Shown piece after piece: positions 37,405-46,930 of a DNA stretch of 64,000 bases (positions are counted from its first letter, which is position 1; each line of letters begins with the position of its first letter). The notes beneath the pieces are model-generated. The model was not told where the DNA came from. It saw only the letters and a list, made by a program, of their open reading frames with translations, and ran no database searches. Position numbers and translations under genes: made by a program. Source of the stretch: Enterocloster clostridioformis. GTDB lineage: Bacteria > Bacillota > Clostridia > Lachnospirales > Lachnospiraceae. The stretch covers positions 806,001-870,000 of the forward strand of contig NZ_JAIWZC010000001.1 of the NCBI RefSeq assembly GCF_020297485.1, written 5' to 3'.

Positions 37405-37568
37405 CCAACTACCGTTCCACTTTCGTTAAACTACTCTTTCACAAATAGTTGCTAGGCAGGAGGCTCCGGTTTGGTATAATTTATGTCGCCTCCTAGCAAC
37501 TACCGCTTGGCTTCACCTACTGGCGTAGGACGCTTTCGTGAAAGAGGCGGATAGTTTAACGAATAGTT
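37405..37568. other. Right end of the array: dif-like site and folded half-sites
   Basis: CCAACTACCGT, TCCACT and TTCGTTAAACT (37405-37432) form an 11-6-11 site with the same right arm as 32314-32341. Next to it CTCTTTCAC (37434-37442) pairs with GTGAAAGAG (37538-37546), AGTTGCTAGG with CCTAGCAACT, and TAGTTTAACGAATAGTT ends at 37568. This mirrors the left end at 1768-1921. From 37569 to 37794 I see nothing clear. Confidence 0.55.
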
Positions 37569-37794
37569 GACAGGGGTAGTCTTTGTAATCCCTGCGTATT
37601 CTATGTTTTCTTATGATTTCCCCATTTGCTAACAATTGAATAAATATTATTAATATTATTCTTTTGCTGAAGCTGAACATAATTTGACTAAGTATTGATT
37701 AATCCCAACCTCGTCTGCAATTTTATATATTAAAGGTGTATATTATTTTAATCAGCCGCCAATTTGTTTACATAATATTTTTACGTAAACCGAA

Positions 37795-38094
37795 TCACAT
37801 CAAATACGGAAATGACAGTATCCTTTTTACGCCATTCATACCCTCTCCTGCTTTTGACAAGGCGTTTTCACATTCAGTCAGTTTAAGTAATCCATTCCCC
37901 CAGGTGCACATCACATCCAGAACCGGAATAATGCTTTTTCCAAATTCAGTCAGGGAATAGATGGTTCTGGGCGGTTTTTCTGGTATAACTTCTCTGGAAA
38001 TCAAACCGGATTTTTCCAGGTCACGAAGCTGCTGTGATACCATTTTGGGTGTTGCATTGGGTATGAGACGCTGTAACTCCATATAGTGAAGCTT
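37795..38094 (-). pseudogene. HxlR-family regulator, N-terminal part lost
   Basis: MELQRLIPNATPKMVSQQLR, DLEKSGLISREVIPEKPPRT and YSLTEFGKSIIPVLDVMCTW are the C-terminal two-thirds of an HxlR winged helix. The frame continues upstream as SRKLHY to a stop at about 38095, without the usual CPVxxxLDVIGGKWK start. Such regulators are often divergent from nitroreductases, and a nitroreductase fragment indeed follows. Translation from the internal ATG at 38082 is possible but would lack helix 1. Confidence 0.7.
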
Positions 38095-38254
38095 CCTGCT
38101 GTATCATGGTTTCCTCCTATTTGCTCTCCTATTGGTATGCTATGGTTTTGGAAAGTATCTACCTTAAAAGTGCATTCTTGTGAATTATATGACAGATGAT
38201 AAAATAAAGTCAATGGTTGATTTGAAGCCATAATAAAAACAGAAAGGAATTCAG

Positions 38255-38392
38255 AAGGTCGAGCCGGAAAAGTTGGAGAAAATTCTTGAAGCCGCCCATG
38301 TTGCCCCCACAGCAGCCAATCTTCAGCCGGTCCGCCTGATTGTCGCCCAAAGCAAGTCTGGTAATTGGATATTCCGATGCCGGAACTGCTGA
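38255..38392 (+). pseudogene. Nitroreductase N-terminal fragment
   Basis: The frame KVEPEKLEKILEAAHVAPTA then ANLQPVRLIVAQSKSG matches the FMN-binding start of nitroreductases (RxAPTAxNxQPxR). It stops after 45 codons and has no start codon in place. It is a relic of the gene once controlled by the HxlR regulator. Confidence 0.65.
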
Positions 38393-38814
38393 TACCAGCC
38401 GATTCGGACGGTAGAGAATTGATGTAAACCAGCTGGTATCGTATGAAAAACTATAATCTTATCAGCCGATACCATAATGCCGGGTACCTGAGGACTGCGT
38501 AGCCTCAGGTACCATTCTTTTGGGTGCCAGCGGACATTCCTCAGAATCTGCCGGTATTCCTTTGGAGTCAGTGCATCCCGAATCGGGATTCCCTCTCTAT
38601 TGTAAAGCCGCATATTTTCTCAAACCGTGCCACATCGCCATGAATGCGGACAGACTTCACCAAAATTTTCTGTCAATCCGTTCTTGATTTTTAGGCCCTG
38701 GGAGGAACCATCCTGATTCAGCGCTTCTGTCACCCATACCCGTCCTGTTTTTCCGGGCATGATTCCTTTCCAATTGCAGGCCATGTGTTTACAGTCATCT
38801 TCCTCCAGTTCCAT
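38323..38814 (-). pseudogene. Unknown protein gene with an in-frame TGA
   Basis: Two adjacent frames, 38814-38620 (ending EVCPHSWRCGTV) and 38613-38323 (starting MRLYNREGIPIRDALTPKEY), are in the same phase and separated only by TGA GAA AAT. Together they would make a 160-residue protein. I do not recognise it. Either a nonsense mutation or two real short genes; the lack of a ribosome site for the second favours the first. Confidence 0.4.
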
Positions 38815-38914
38815 GAAAAAGTATTGGTTCAGAAATTCATTGATTTTAGTCCCTTACAAGGGCATAATAGTATCATGAATCCAATTCAGAAGGAAACAAA
38901 GGAAAGGATGTGAA

Positions 38915-39868
38915 ATGATCATGCAGAATATATATTTTGCTGGAGGATGCTTCTGGGGAGTGGAAGAATATTTTTCCCGTATACCAGGTGTCTGCGATAC
39001 TGAGTGCGGCTATGCCAACGGAACCAGGAGCAATCCAACTTACGAGGAGGTCTGCTCAGACACCACCGGGTTTGCTGAAACAGTCCGTATTATGTACAAT
39101 CCGGACATTGTTGCACTGCGCATACTGGTCAGACAGTTTTTCAAAATCATCGACCCTGTCAGCGTAAACCGGCAGGGAAACGACCGAGGAAGTCAGTACC
39201 GGACCGGCATCTACTATACCAGTGATGAGGATCGCGGCCCCATCCAGACTGTCATGTATGAAATTCAGAAGGATTACAGCCAGCCGCTGGCCGTGGAATT
39301 TGAACCTCTGAGGAATTTTTATCCGGCAGAGGATTACCACCAGGACTATCTGCAAAATCACCCCCATGGCTACTGCCATATTGATTTCAGCAGTCTTAAG
39401 GACCTCATTGTGCGTCCGGACGGGAGAACGGGCATAAAGCAGGACCAGACAGAGCTTCAAAAACGGCTGACCAGGGAACAATATGACGTGACACAGAATG
39501 CCTCCACCGAAAGGCCCTTTACAGGACAATATTGGAATCACCATGAACCAGGCATCTATGTGGATATCGTTACAGGAGAACCGCTTTTTACCTCTGCTGA
39601 CAAATTTGATTCCGGCTGCGGATGGCCCAGCTTTACAAAGCCGGTCATGTCCCGCGCCGTCACGGAACACCCTGACAGCAGCCACGGCATGCACCGCGTG
39701 GAAGTGCGCAGCAGCGAGGGAGATTCCCATTTAGGCCATGTGTTTGAAGACGGTCCTGCCGGGACCGGCGGAATGCGCTACTGCATCAACAGCGCTGCCC
39801 TCCGCTTCATCCCCCGCAGCAGGATGGATGAGGAAGGATACGGGGCTTATCTGGATCTGTTAAAATAG
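38915..39868 (+). CDS. msrAB: Bifunctional peptide methionine sulfoxide reductase MsrA-MsrB
   Basis: 317 residues. The N-terminal MsrA domain has [11 protein letters not shown] with the catalytic Cys at 12. It reduces the S form of methionine sulfoxide. The C-terminal MsrB domain (about 185-310) has [28 protein letters not shown] and [11 protein letters not shown] with its Cys, for the R form. MsrB zinc cysteines (CxxC pairs) are absent. RBS GGATGTGAA precedes ATG 38915; ATG 38921 is an alternative. A cytosolic oxidative-stress repair enzyme, possibly in response to host oxidants. Confidence 0.9.
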   Translation: MIMQNIYFAGGCFWGVEEYFSRIPGVCDTECGYANGTRSNPTYEEVCSDTTGFAETVRIMYNPDIVALRILVRQFFKIIDPVSVNRQGNDRGSQYRTGIYYTSDEDRGPIQTVMYEIQKDYSQPLAVEFEPLRNFYPAEDYHQDYLQNHPHGYCHIDFSSLKDLIVRPDGRTGIKQDQTELQKRLTREQYDVTQNASTERPFTGQYWNHHEPGIYVDIVTGEPLFTSADKFDSGCGWPSFTKPVMSRAVTEHPDSSHGMHRVEVRSSEGDSHLGHVFEDGPAGTGGMRYCINSAALRFIPRSRMDEEGYGAYLDLLK

Positions 39869-40015
39869 ACTGACTGGATTTTCTTGTATTCCGTAAAGTC
39901 ATTATCAATAAGTAAAAAACAATCAATTGACAATCATTTGCAATTGACGCTAAAATATATCTTATAGCGCGTCTGACGCGACAAGACTATTTTATGAAAT
40001 GAGGCATCCACTTAC

Positions 40016-41068
40016 ATGAGTCAATTATCATACCATGAACAGGTAGACCGGGAAAACATTCTGCGGCTGCGCAATCTGATAAAAGACCTGCCGCCATTCT
40101 GCGGTGACTTTTTCCGCGGAATCGAGCCCAGGACATCTTCCAGGACCAGGATTGCCTATGCCTATGACCTGCATGTGTTCTTTGATTTCCTCCATAAGGA
40201 AAATCCGGCTATTGCCAAGATTACTGTCAAGGATATCACATTGGATCAGCTGGACCAGCTGTCTGTCACGGATTTTGAGGAATATATGGAATACCTGAAA
40301 TACCGTTTCAATGACAGGAACCAGGAGGTCATGAACAAGGAACGGGGAATCATGCGCAAAATATCCTCCCTGAAAAGTTTTTATAATTACTATTACAGGA
40401 ATGAACGAATTAAAAACAATCCTGCCGCCCTGGTACAATTGCCCAAACTCCATGAAAAGGAAATCATCCGGCTGGACGTGGATGAGGTGGCCCTACTTCT
40501 GGACGAGGTGGAACAAGGTGACAAGCTGACCGATAAGCAGAAAAGTTACCATGCGAAAACAAAGACGCGGGACCTGGCCCTCCTTACCCTCCTTCTGGGA
40601 ACCGGAATCCGTGTGTCCGAATGTGTGGGGCTAAATATCTCCGACATTGATTTTAAGAACGGCGGCATCCGCATCTACCGCAAGGGCGGCAAGGAGGTGA
40701 CCGTATACTTCGGAACAGAGGTGGAGGACGCCCTCTTAGACTACCTGGAGGAACGCGACCGTATCATCCCGGAACAGGGACACGAGGACGCCCTTTTTCT
40801 CTCCCTGCAGCGCAGGCGGATGGCCGTGCGCAGCGTGGAAAATCTGGTTAAAAAGTATGCCCGCACCGTGGCTCCATTAAAACCCATTACCCCACACAAG
40901 CTGCGCAGCACCTATGGCACCAACCTGTACCGCGAGACAGGCGATATCTATCTGGTAGCCGATGTGCTGGGCCACTCCGACGTCAATACCACTAAGCGCC
41001 ACTATGCCGCACTGGAGGACGAGAGAAGGCGCAGCGCCAGGAATAAGGTCAGACTTCGGGAGAAATAG
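40016..41068 (+). CDS. xerC: Tyrosine recombinase, Xer-type
   Basis: 350 residues. An N-terminal SAM-like domain (about 30-140) and a catalytic domain with Arg199 (GTGIRVSE), Lys223 or 226 (YRKGGKE), His294-x-x-Arg297 (HKLRST), His320 (LGHSDVNTT) and Tyr330. All catalytic residues are present. It is not inside any of the phages and lies 2.4 kb from the nearest dif-like site, as seen for XerS or XerH next to their sites. It is therefore a good candidate for the recombinase that resolves chromosome dimers and inserts the phages and plasmid here. The gene symbol is provisional. Confidence 0.8.
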   Translation: MSQLSYHEQVDRENILRLRNLIKDLPPFCGDFFRGIEPRTSSRTRIAYAYDLHVFFDFLHKENPAIAKITVKDITLDQLDQLSVTDFEEYMEYLKYRFNDRNQEVMNKERGIMRKISSLKSFYNYYYRNERIKNNPAALVQLPKLHEKEIIRLDVDEVALLLDEVEQGDKLTDKQKSYHAKTKTRDLALLTLLLGTGIRVSECVGLNISDIDFKNGGIRIYRKGGKEVTVYFGTEVEDALLDYLEERDRIIPEQGHEDALFLSLQRRRMAVRSVENLVKKYARTVAPLKPITPHKLRSTYGTNLYRETGDIYLVADVLGHSDVNTTKRHYAALEDERRRSARNKVRLREK

Positions 41069-41077
41069 ACCATACAT

Positions 41078-41701
41078 TCAGGGCTGTTTCCGCATATATG
41101 TAATGATCCAGTCCTCCTCCTTCAAATCATGGCGGATCCTGCAATACGGGCACAGACGTTCCCTGGTGGCGTCAAAGCTGGCTCCCCAGTTTGCAGCTTA
41201 CCGCCCTCATCACAATCTGATGGAGAAACCATAGTCCTCGGGATGGCTTATATTCCGACACAGTCCGATTCGGAACCGGTCCGGCTGCCGGTGCAGCCCC
41301 TAGCCCTGGCAGTACACATCTGTCATGTATACTCCCAAATCCAAATAACAGTAATCCTACCCCCCCCCACCCGGCAGGCATTCAAGCTGACAGCTCCCTC
41401 AAACTGGGCGTTCGCAATAGCGTCAAAGCTGCATTCCTCCGGCCGTCCCTCATAAACACCAGATTCTCTCTGTCATCAGCAAAAATGAGAATCTTTACAA
41501 CAGCTCTGAAAGGATTCCCGGAAGCCGCAGCACCAGACATGCCGCGCCGCCTGCGGGCATCCACTTTCTGACGCTGTTTCCGGCCGCCTGCTCTCCCAAT
41601 CCGTAATCCCGGAGAAAATAATAATTCGTTACCTTTGGATAGAGATCCGACATCAAAAAACGCGTATGGCAATAGGGACAGCCCTCCAGCAATTCACTCA
41701 C
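41078..41701 (-). pseudogene. Decayed zinc-ribbon (TIM44-like) protein gene
   Basis: At the upstream end MSELLEGCPYCHTRFLMSDL then YPKVTNYYFLRDYG matches zinc-ribbon proteins of Clostridia. At the far end another frame gives ERLCPYCRIRHDLKEEDWII before a stop at 41078. The frames in between are shifted and stop-rich, and C-runs (41361-41369) suggest frameshifts. It is likely one broken gene. Confidence 0.45.
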
Positions 41702-41706
41702 CTGGC

Positions 41707-42387
41707 TTACTGCACGGATATGCGCTTCAGCTGGCTCTTTTTCTTAAGCTGCCCCACCAGGTCGGACATATCGTAGTCCGCAGGCGTCTTTAACTGGGCG
41801 GTCAGCACATAGGCGGACGCCTCCTCTGTAAGCTGGATATTTACCATCTTGCAGTTCTGGCCCTGCAATGTCCGGTTGATGAACTGGAAGATGTCCTCAT
41901 CCAGGCTTTCGCAGTATTCAATCTCCACCTCTTTGTCCTCCCCGTTCCTTCTGGAAAAATAACCTTTCCTGCCCAGGAACAGTTCCGAGAGCATAACGAT
42001 GGCTGTGGATACAGCCCCCAGAATATACATTCCCGCTCCCATGGACATACCCACGCCCACAGTCGCCCATATTCCGGCCGAGGTAGTGATTCCGTTCACA
42101 CTGTTGTTCCGGAAAATAATGATGCCTGAACCAATAAAGCCAATTGCCGTAACCACACCCGCCGCCACACGGGAAGGGTCCAGTTTTACATACTCGTTCA
42201 GCACATCCCCGAACCCATACTTTGAGATAATCATCATCATGGCAGAGGCCACTGCAATAATTACATGGGTCCTGGTGCCTGCCGTCTTCTTTTTACTTTG
42301 TCTCTCGCATCCAATCAAACCTCCGCAAAGAGCAGCGGCCACCAGCCGTAATACGTAGATGAGCTGTTCCGTGACAAATTGATTCAT
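41707..42387 (-). CDS. mgtC: MgtC/SapB-family membrane protein
   Basis: 226 residues. Four to five membrane helices start the protein (LIYVLRLVAAALCGGLIGCE, then RTHVIIAVASAMMMIISKYG, RVAAGVVTAIGFIGSGIIIF, ATVGVGMSMGAGMYILGAVS). The signature GGLIGCERQ...GTRTH and GFIGSGIII is that of the MgtC family. A cytosolic ACT-like tail (about 150-226) follows. The family supports growth at low Mg2+ and acts on F-type ATP synthase in some bacteria. No operon partner is evident. Confidence 0.85.
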   Translation of the reverse strand: MNQFVTEQLIYVLRLVAAALCGGLIGCERQSKKKTAGTRTHVIIAVASAMMMIISKYGFGDVLNEYVKLDPSRVAAGVVTAIGFIGSGIIIFRNNSVNGITTSAGIWATVGVGMSMGAGMYILGAVSTAIVMLSELFLGRKGYFSRRNGEDKEVEIEYCESLDEDIFQFINRTLQGQNCKMVNIQLTEEASAYVLTAQLKTPADYDMSDLVGQLKKKSQLKRISVQ

Positions 42388-42519
42388 TTAATTCCTCCGT
42401 CCCGGAGCACAGTCCTGTTTCAGGCTCCTGTGCCAATCCTTTTAGAAAATTTTAGGTATTTAAATTATATCATGGTTCCAGCCGGAATGTAACCGCCTAA
42501 TCATCCCCCACCACCCTTT

Positions 42520-42648
42520 TATTGGTCCGCCTGGTATGCATTCCGGGCGATTTCCGCTTTTTCGGCATCCGTCAGCTCATCCTCCAATATGGAAAAAGCA
42601 GGTCCGGGATACAAAACGCATCCCCCCAATTCCTGATACCATTCCATC
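42520..42648 (-). CDS. Small hypothetical protein (doubtful)
   Basis: A frame gives MMEWYQELGGCVLYPGPAFS and then ILEDELTDAEKAEIARNAYQ. The composition is protein-like but no ribosome site precedes it, and it follows a strong terminator. A stray reading frame is as likely. Confidence 0.2.
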
Positions 42649-42663
42649 ATTATACCATAGCGC

Positions 42664-42692
42664 AAAAAAAAAGGCAAACCGAAAGGTCTGCC
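42664..42692 (-). terminator. Terminator of the flavodoxin operon
   Basis: On the minus strand GGCAGACC and GGTTTGCC pair across TTTC, followed by nine T. Classic intrinsic terminator. Confidence 0.85.
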
Positions 42693-42711
42693 AAAAGACA
42701 TGGTATGCTTC

Positions 42712-43149
42712 TTATGCTTCCGCGGCTGCCAGGGCCTTTCCCAGCTTCCTGCACTGATTCAATGCATCTTCATCCGGACTCTCCTGGGCAATAACGCCTT
42801 CGCCACCCACCACATCAGCTCCCGCATGAGCCATACGTGCCTGCCAGTCGCGCATCCACTCTCCATCACCCCATCCGCAGGAACCAAAGAGACCTATATG
42901 CTTACCGGAAGCAAATGCCTCCACCTCTGTCACAAACGGCTCCATCTCGCTCTCTTCCAGAACCTCTGCTCCCATAGCCGGGCATCCCAGGGCAAAAACG
43001 CCTGCATCCTTAAGTGCATCTGCCGATATATGGGAGACCTCTGTTACCAGAGCATCCTTTCCTGCCTCCCTGATGCCTTCCGCCACCGCGCTGGCCATAG
43101 CCTCCGTGTTGCCTGTCTGCGACCAGAAAACTACCATAATCTGATTCAT
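42712..43149 (-). CDS. Flavodoxin
   Basis: 145 residues, a short-chain flavodoxin. The phosphate-binding loop SQTGNTEAMA at the N terminus binds FMN, and GLFGSCGWGDGEWM is the second FMN-contact loop. It carries electrons in place of ferredoxin, typically under iron limitation. ATG 43149 follows AAGGAGGACAT, 14 bp after the DUF3793 gene, so the two form an operon. A palindrome at 43841-43858 in front of the operon suggests metal-dependent control. Confidence 0.9.
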   Translation of the reverse strand: MNQIMVVFWSQTGNTEAMASAVAEGIREAGKDALVTEVSHISADALKDAGVFALGCPAMGAEVLEESEMEPFVTEVEAFASGKHIGLFGSCGWGDGEWMRDWQARMAHAGADVVGGEGVIAQESPDEDALNQCRKLGKALAAAEA

Positions 43150-43163
43150 GTCGTATGTCCTCC

Positions 43164-43781
43164 TTATATTGTCATTGATTTATATTGCTTCAGATTGTGT
43201 ATCCTTAAGATTGCATCAATCTTCATACCGCGGGAAATCATATGGATTATGTGCTCACGAGCGTGGCTGTATGCCTGAAATATACGCTTGCACTCAGGAA
43301 GATCCGAATAAACCTTCCAGTATCCTATATAGAGGAAATTCTTTCCGTTATTTTCGATAAATCCTGTCACATCCTTTGCAGGATAGCCCAGCAGCAAACC
43401 TATCTCATGCGGAAATCCGGCACGGTCTTCCATGTGCTCCTCATATTTGATGGATACAAGACTCAAAATCTCCTCCAAATCCCATCCCCTGTAACCAAAC
43501 CGTTCCATAAGACCCTTCACCTCCGGCCGGGCCAGATACGCTTCCAGCGCCTGCCTGATATAAAGAAGAAATGTGGTTTTCTCAGATGATTCATATAAAA
43601 TACAGCAGGACACGGCCGTGTCCTTAAACAATTCCAGAACCGCCGCCCTTTTGGAACGCCCCACTGTCAGCAAATTTGATATCTTCATACCTGTAAGTAA
43701 GGGCGCGCACTGCAATGCCACCTGGGTATCCAACTCTTCCGGATTCAGCTTCAACATTAGATGTAAGGTTTCTTTGCTCAC
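43164..43781 (-). CDS. DUF3793 family protein
   Basis: 205 residues. VALQCAPLLTGMKISNLLTV, GLLLGYPAKDVTGFIENNGK and NFLYIGYWKVYSDLPECKRI are recognisable DUF3793 segments. The family is common in anaerobic Firmicutes, often beside flavodoxin or iron transport genes; function unknown. The Cys/Gln-rich N-terminal motif could bind a metal. First gene of the flavodoxin operon. Confidence 0.75.
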   Translation of the reverse strand: MSKETLHLMLKLNPEELDTQVALQCAPLLTGMKISNLLTVGRSKRAAVLELFKDTAVSCCILYESSEKTTFLLYIRQALEAYLARPEVKGLMERFGYRGWDLEEILSLVSIKYEEHMEDRAGFPHEIGLLLGYPAKDVTGFIENNGKNFLYIGYWKVYSDLPECKRIFQAYSHAREHIIHMISRGMKIDAILRIHNLKQYKSMTI

Positions 43782-43840
43782 GTATTACCTCCGGCTGTCT
43801 CAGAATTATTATTTTCAAAATATTCTTCCGAAATATTTTT

Positions 43841-43858
43841 AGTTAGTTAAAACTAACT
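43841..43858. promoter_or_regulatory. Operator-like palindrome upstream of the DUF3793-flavodoxin operon
   Basis: AGTTAGTT and AACTAACT with a 2-bp centre. It resembles DtxR/IdeR-type iron or manganese boxes more than Fur boxes. Iron control of a flavodoxin would make biological sense. It lies 60 bp upstream of the start codon of DUF3793. Confidence 0.5.
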
Positions 43859-43926
43859 TATATATAATATTATCAGACCGAACACGAAATTACAAGAGCT
43901 GAAACAGAGAAAATTTCCTGTTTGTC

Positions 43927-43993
43927 TTGAGTTTTTTTCGTTCCTGCAATATTGAGTTTTTTTCTCTGTCCAAATTTATTGCGAGTTTTTTCC
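43927..43993. repeat. Three TTGAGTTTTTTTC-type repeats before the LysR gene
   Basis: TTGAGTTTTTTTC at 43927-43939 and 43952-43964, and GCGAGTTTTTTCC at 43981-43993, spaced 25 and 29 bp. They may be regulator-binding sites in the 313-bp divergent gap. Confidence 0.4.
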
Positions 43994-44094
43994 TCATTTA
44001 AATTTTGGATGCATTTTTTTTAATTCTGTTATATAATAATCGGATACCCGGACAGGAATCCCCTGTTCGCAAAATCGTATCTCCGAGGTGACGT

Positions 44095-44985
44095 ATGGAA
44101 TTACTGCAATTACGATATTTTTTGACAGCCGCTGAATACCAGCACATGACAAAGGCGGCCGAACATCTTCAGATAGCCCAGCCAGCCCTCTCTCAGGCCA
44201 TCCACCGGCTGGAAGCAGAGCTGGGTGTACCGCTCTTTGAGAGGAAAAGCAGAAGTGTGGAACTAAATGAAGCCGGACGTCTTCTTCAAAAGCGGCTGAT
44301 TCCCATTGTAAGCGCCCTGGACCGGATTCCCGGTGAACTGAGAGCCGACCAATACATGTCCAGCCACACTATCCACTTAAAGCTTCTGGCTGCCTCCACT
44401 CTGATTACCAACCGGATTATTGCTTACAGGGCCCTGCGGCCGGATGTGAACTTCCAGCTGTACCAGGCCGAGAACCATGCCGACTATGATTTATGCGTGT
44501 CTGCGGTGCGGTCCGACTTAAAAAATACCGATTATGAGGATTACATGGTTATGCTGGAGGAAGACCTGTATCTGGCCGTTCCCACCCATTCTCCTTATGG
44601 TGATAAGGATTCCATTAACCTGGCTGATACAAGAAACGCGGGATACATATGCCTGGCCGGTTCCAGGCCCATCCGCCAGATATGCAACAGTTACTTTTCA
44701 GAGGCGGATTTTGTCCCCAACGTGATTTTTGAAAGTGATACCACAGAGTCTGTCAGGAACCTGATCGCGGCCGGGCTCGGCATCGGATTCTGGCCCCAGT
44801 ACTCCTGGGGACCGTTGGGCGGCGAATGGGGGCCCATGTCTCCCCACTCCCCGGTAAAGCTGCTTCCCATCAAGGATCAGGTATGCCGCCGTCAGATTAT
44901 CCTCATGTGTTCTCCTCTTGGCAAGGACAATCCCATTGTCATGGACTTCTGTAATTTTCTCATACAAAACTCAAAATGGCTGTAG
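44095..44985 (+). CDS. LysR-family transcriptional regulator
   Basis: 296 residues. The N-terminal helix-turn-helix MELLQLRYFLTAAEYQHMTK then AAEHLQIAQPALSQAIHRLE is diagnostic, and the effector domain (about 90-296) has the periplasmic-binding fold. RBS CCGAGGTGAC precedes ATG 44095. It is divergent from the flavodoxin operon, which it may control. The natural ligand cannot be guessed. Confidence 0.9.
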   Translation: MELLQLRYFLTAAEYQHMTKAAEHLQIAQPALSQAIHRLEAELGVPLFERKSRSVELNEAGRLLQKRLIPIVSALDRIPGELRADQYMSSHTIHLKLLAASTLITNRIIAYRALRPDVNFQLYQAENHADYDLCVSAVRSDLKNTDYEDYMVMLEEDLYLAVPTHSPYGDKDSINLADTRNAGYICLAGSRPIRQICNSYFSEADFVPNVIFESDTTESVRNLIAAGLGIGFWPQYSWGPLGGEWGPMSPHSPVKLLPIKDQVCRRQIILMCSPLGKDNPIVMDFCNFLIQNSKWL

Positions 44986-45005
44986 GATGTTTCCATCCCG
45001 CAGCC
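44978..45005. terminator. Bidirectional terminator between lysR and atpC
   Basis: GGCTGTAGGATG pairs with CATCCCGCAGCC across TTTC; AAACTTTTATAA follows on the plus strand. It separates convergent genes. Confidence 0.7.
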
Positions 45006-45053
45006 AAACTTTTATAATTCTCTTCTATCATAGCTTCCTTCACTTGGTTTCCA

Positions 45054-45470
45054 TCACTTCAATTCCTTCAGATGGCTTCCCTTCAGCCTGGTAAGCGCCC
45101 TTGCCATGGACGCCTGGGACATCTTAAATTCCCTCAGGCTCTGTTTCTGGCGCAGCTGCTCTTGTGCGCGCTCCAGCGCCTCCCTGGCCCTGACCTCGTC
45201 AATATCCTCAGGCCTTTCCGCGGTATCCACAATCATGGTCACACGGTTATTGGCCACCTGCAGGATTCCGCGACCCACAATGGCCTGATGCCATTTTGTT
45301 TCCTCCGGCACCTTAAAGCGGAGGTTACCCTCCTGGACAGCCAGAATCATGGCCTCATGGTGAGGCATAATGCCCATCTCACCGTCTGGTGCTGGCACCA
45401 CCAGATACGAGCAATGCCCATTATAAAATACGTGGTCGCTGGCTACAATTTTCAGCCAAAATGCAGACAT
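45054..45470 (-). CDS. atpC: ATP synthase epsilon subunit
   Basis: 138 residues, with the beta-sandwich domain FWLKIVASDHVFYNGHCSYL and VPAPDGEMGIMPHHEAMILA, then a two-helix C-terminal domain (EVRAREALERAQEQLRQKQS). It links the rotor to the F1 head and can inhibit ATP hydrolysis. Last gene of the operon, 34 bp after atpD. Confidence 0.95.
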   Translation of the reverse strand: MSAFWLKIVASDHVFYNGHCSYLVVPAPDGEMGIMPHHEAMILAVQEGNLRFKVPEETKWHQAIVGRGILQVANNRVTMIVDTAERPEDIDEVRAREALERAQEQLRQKQSLREFKMSQASMARALTRLKGSHLKELK

Positions 45471-45503
45471 ATCCCGGCTCCTTTCCGCGGCAGACAGTCC
45501 TGG

Positions 45504-46916
<1,413 letters not shown>

Positions 46917-46930
46917 TTATATTTACGAAT

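Larger units (their letters stand above)
32342..37432. mobile_element. Element 5: integrated RepL/MOBV plasmid
   Basis: 5,091 bp between two direct 28-bp dif-like sites (32314-32341 and 37405-37432). It carries a RepL-type replication gene with iterons, a small primase-like zinc-domain protein, an XRE regulator, a MOBV relaxase split by an insertion sequence, and an oriT-like inverted repeat. It lacks an integrase, so insertion by host Xer at dif-like sites is the simplest explanation. Without the 1.37-kb insertion the plasmid would be about 3.7 kb. Confidence 0.7.

Noticed and set aside
32314..37568. An integrase inside the mobile elements
   Set aside because: No tyrosine or serine recombinase motif is present in elements 1-5; the only one is at 40016.
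41129..41455. Plus-strand frames between xer and mgtC
   Set aside because: Proline-rich random translation over a decayed minus-strand gene.
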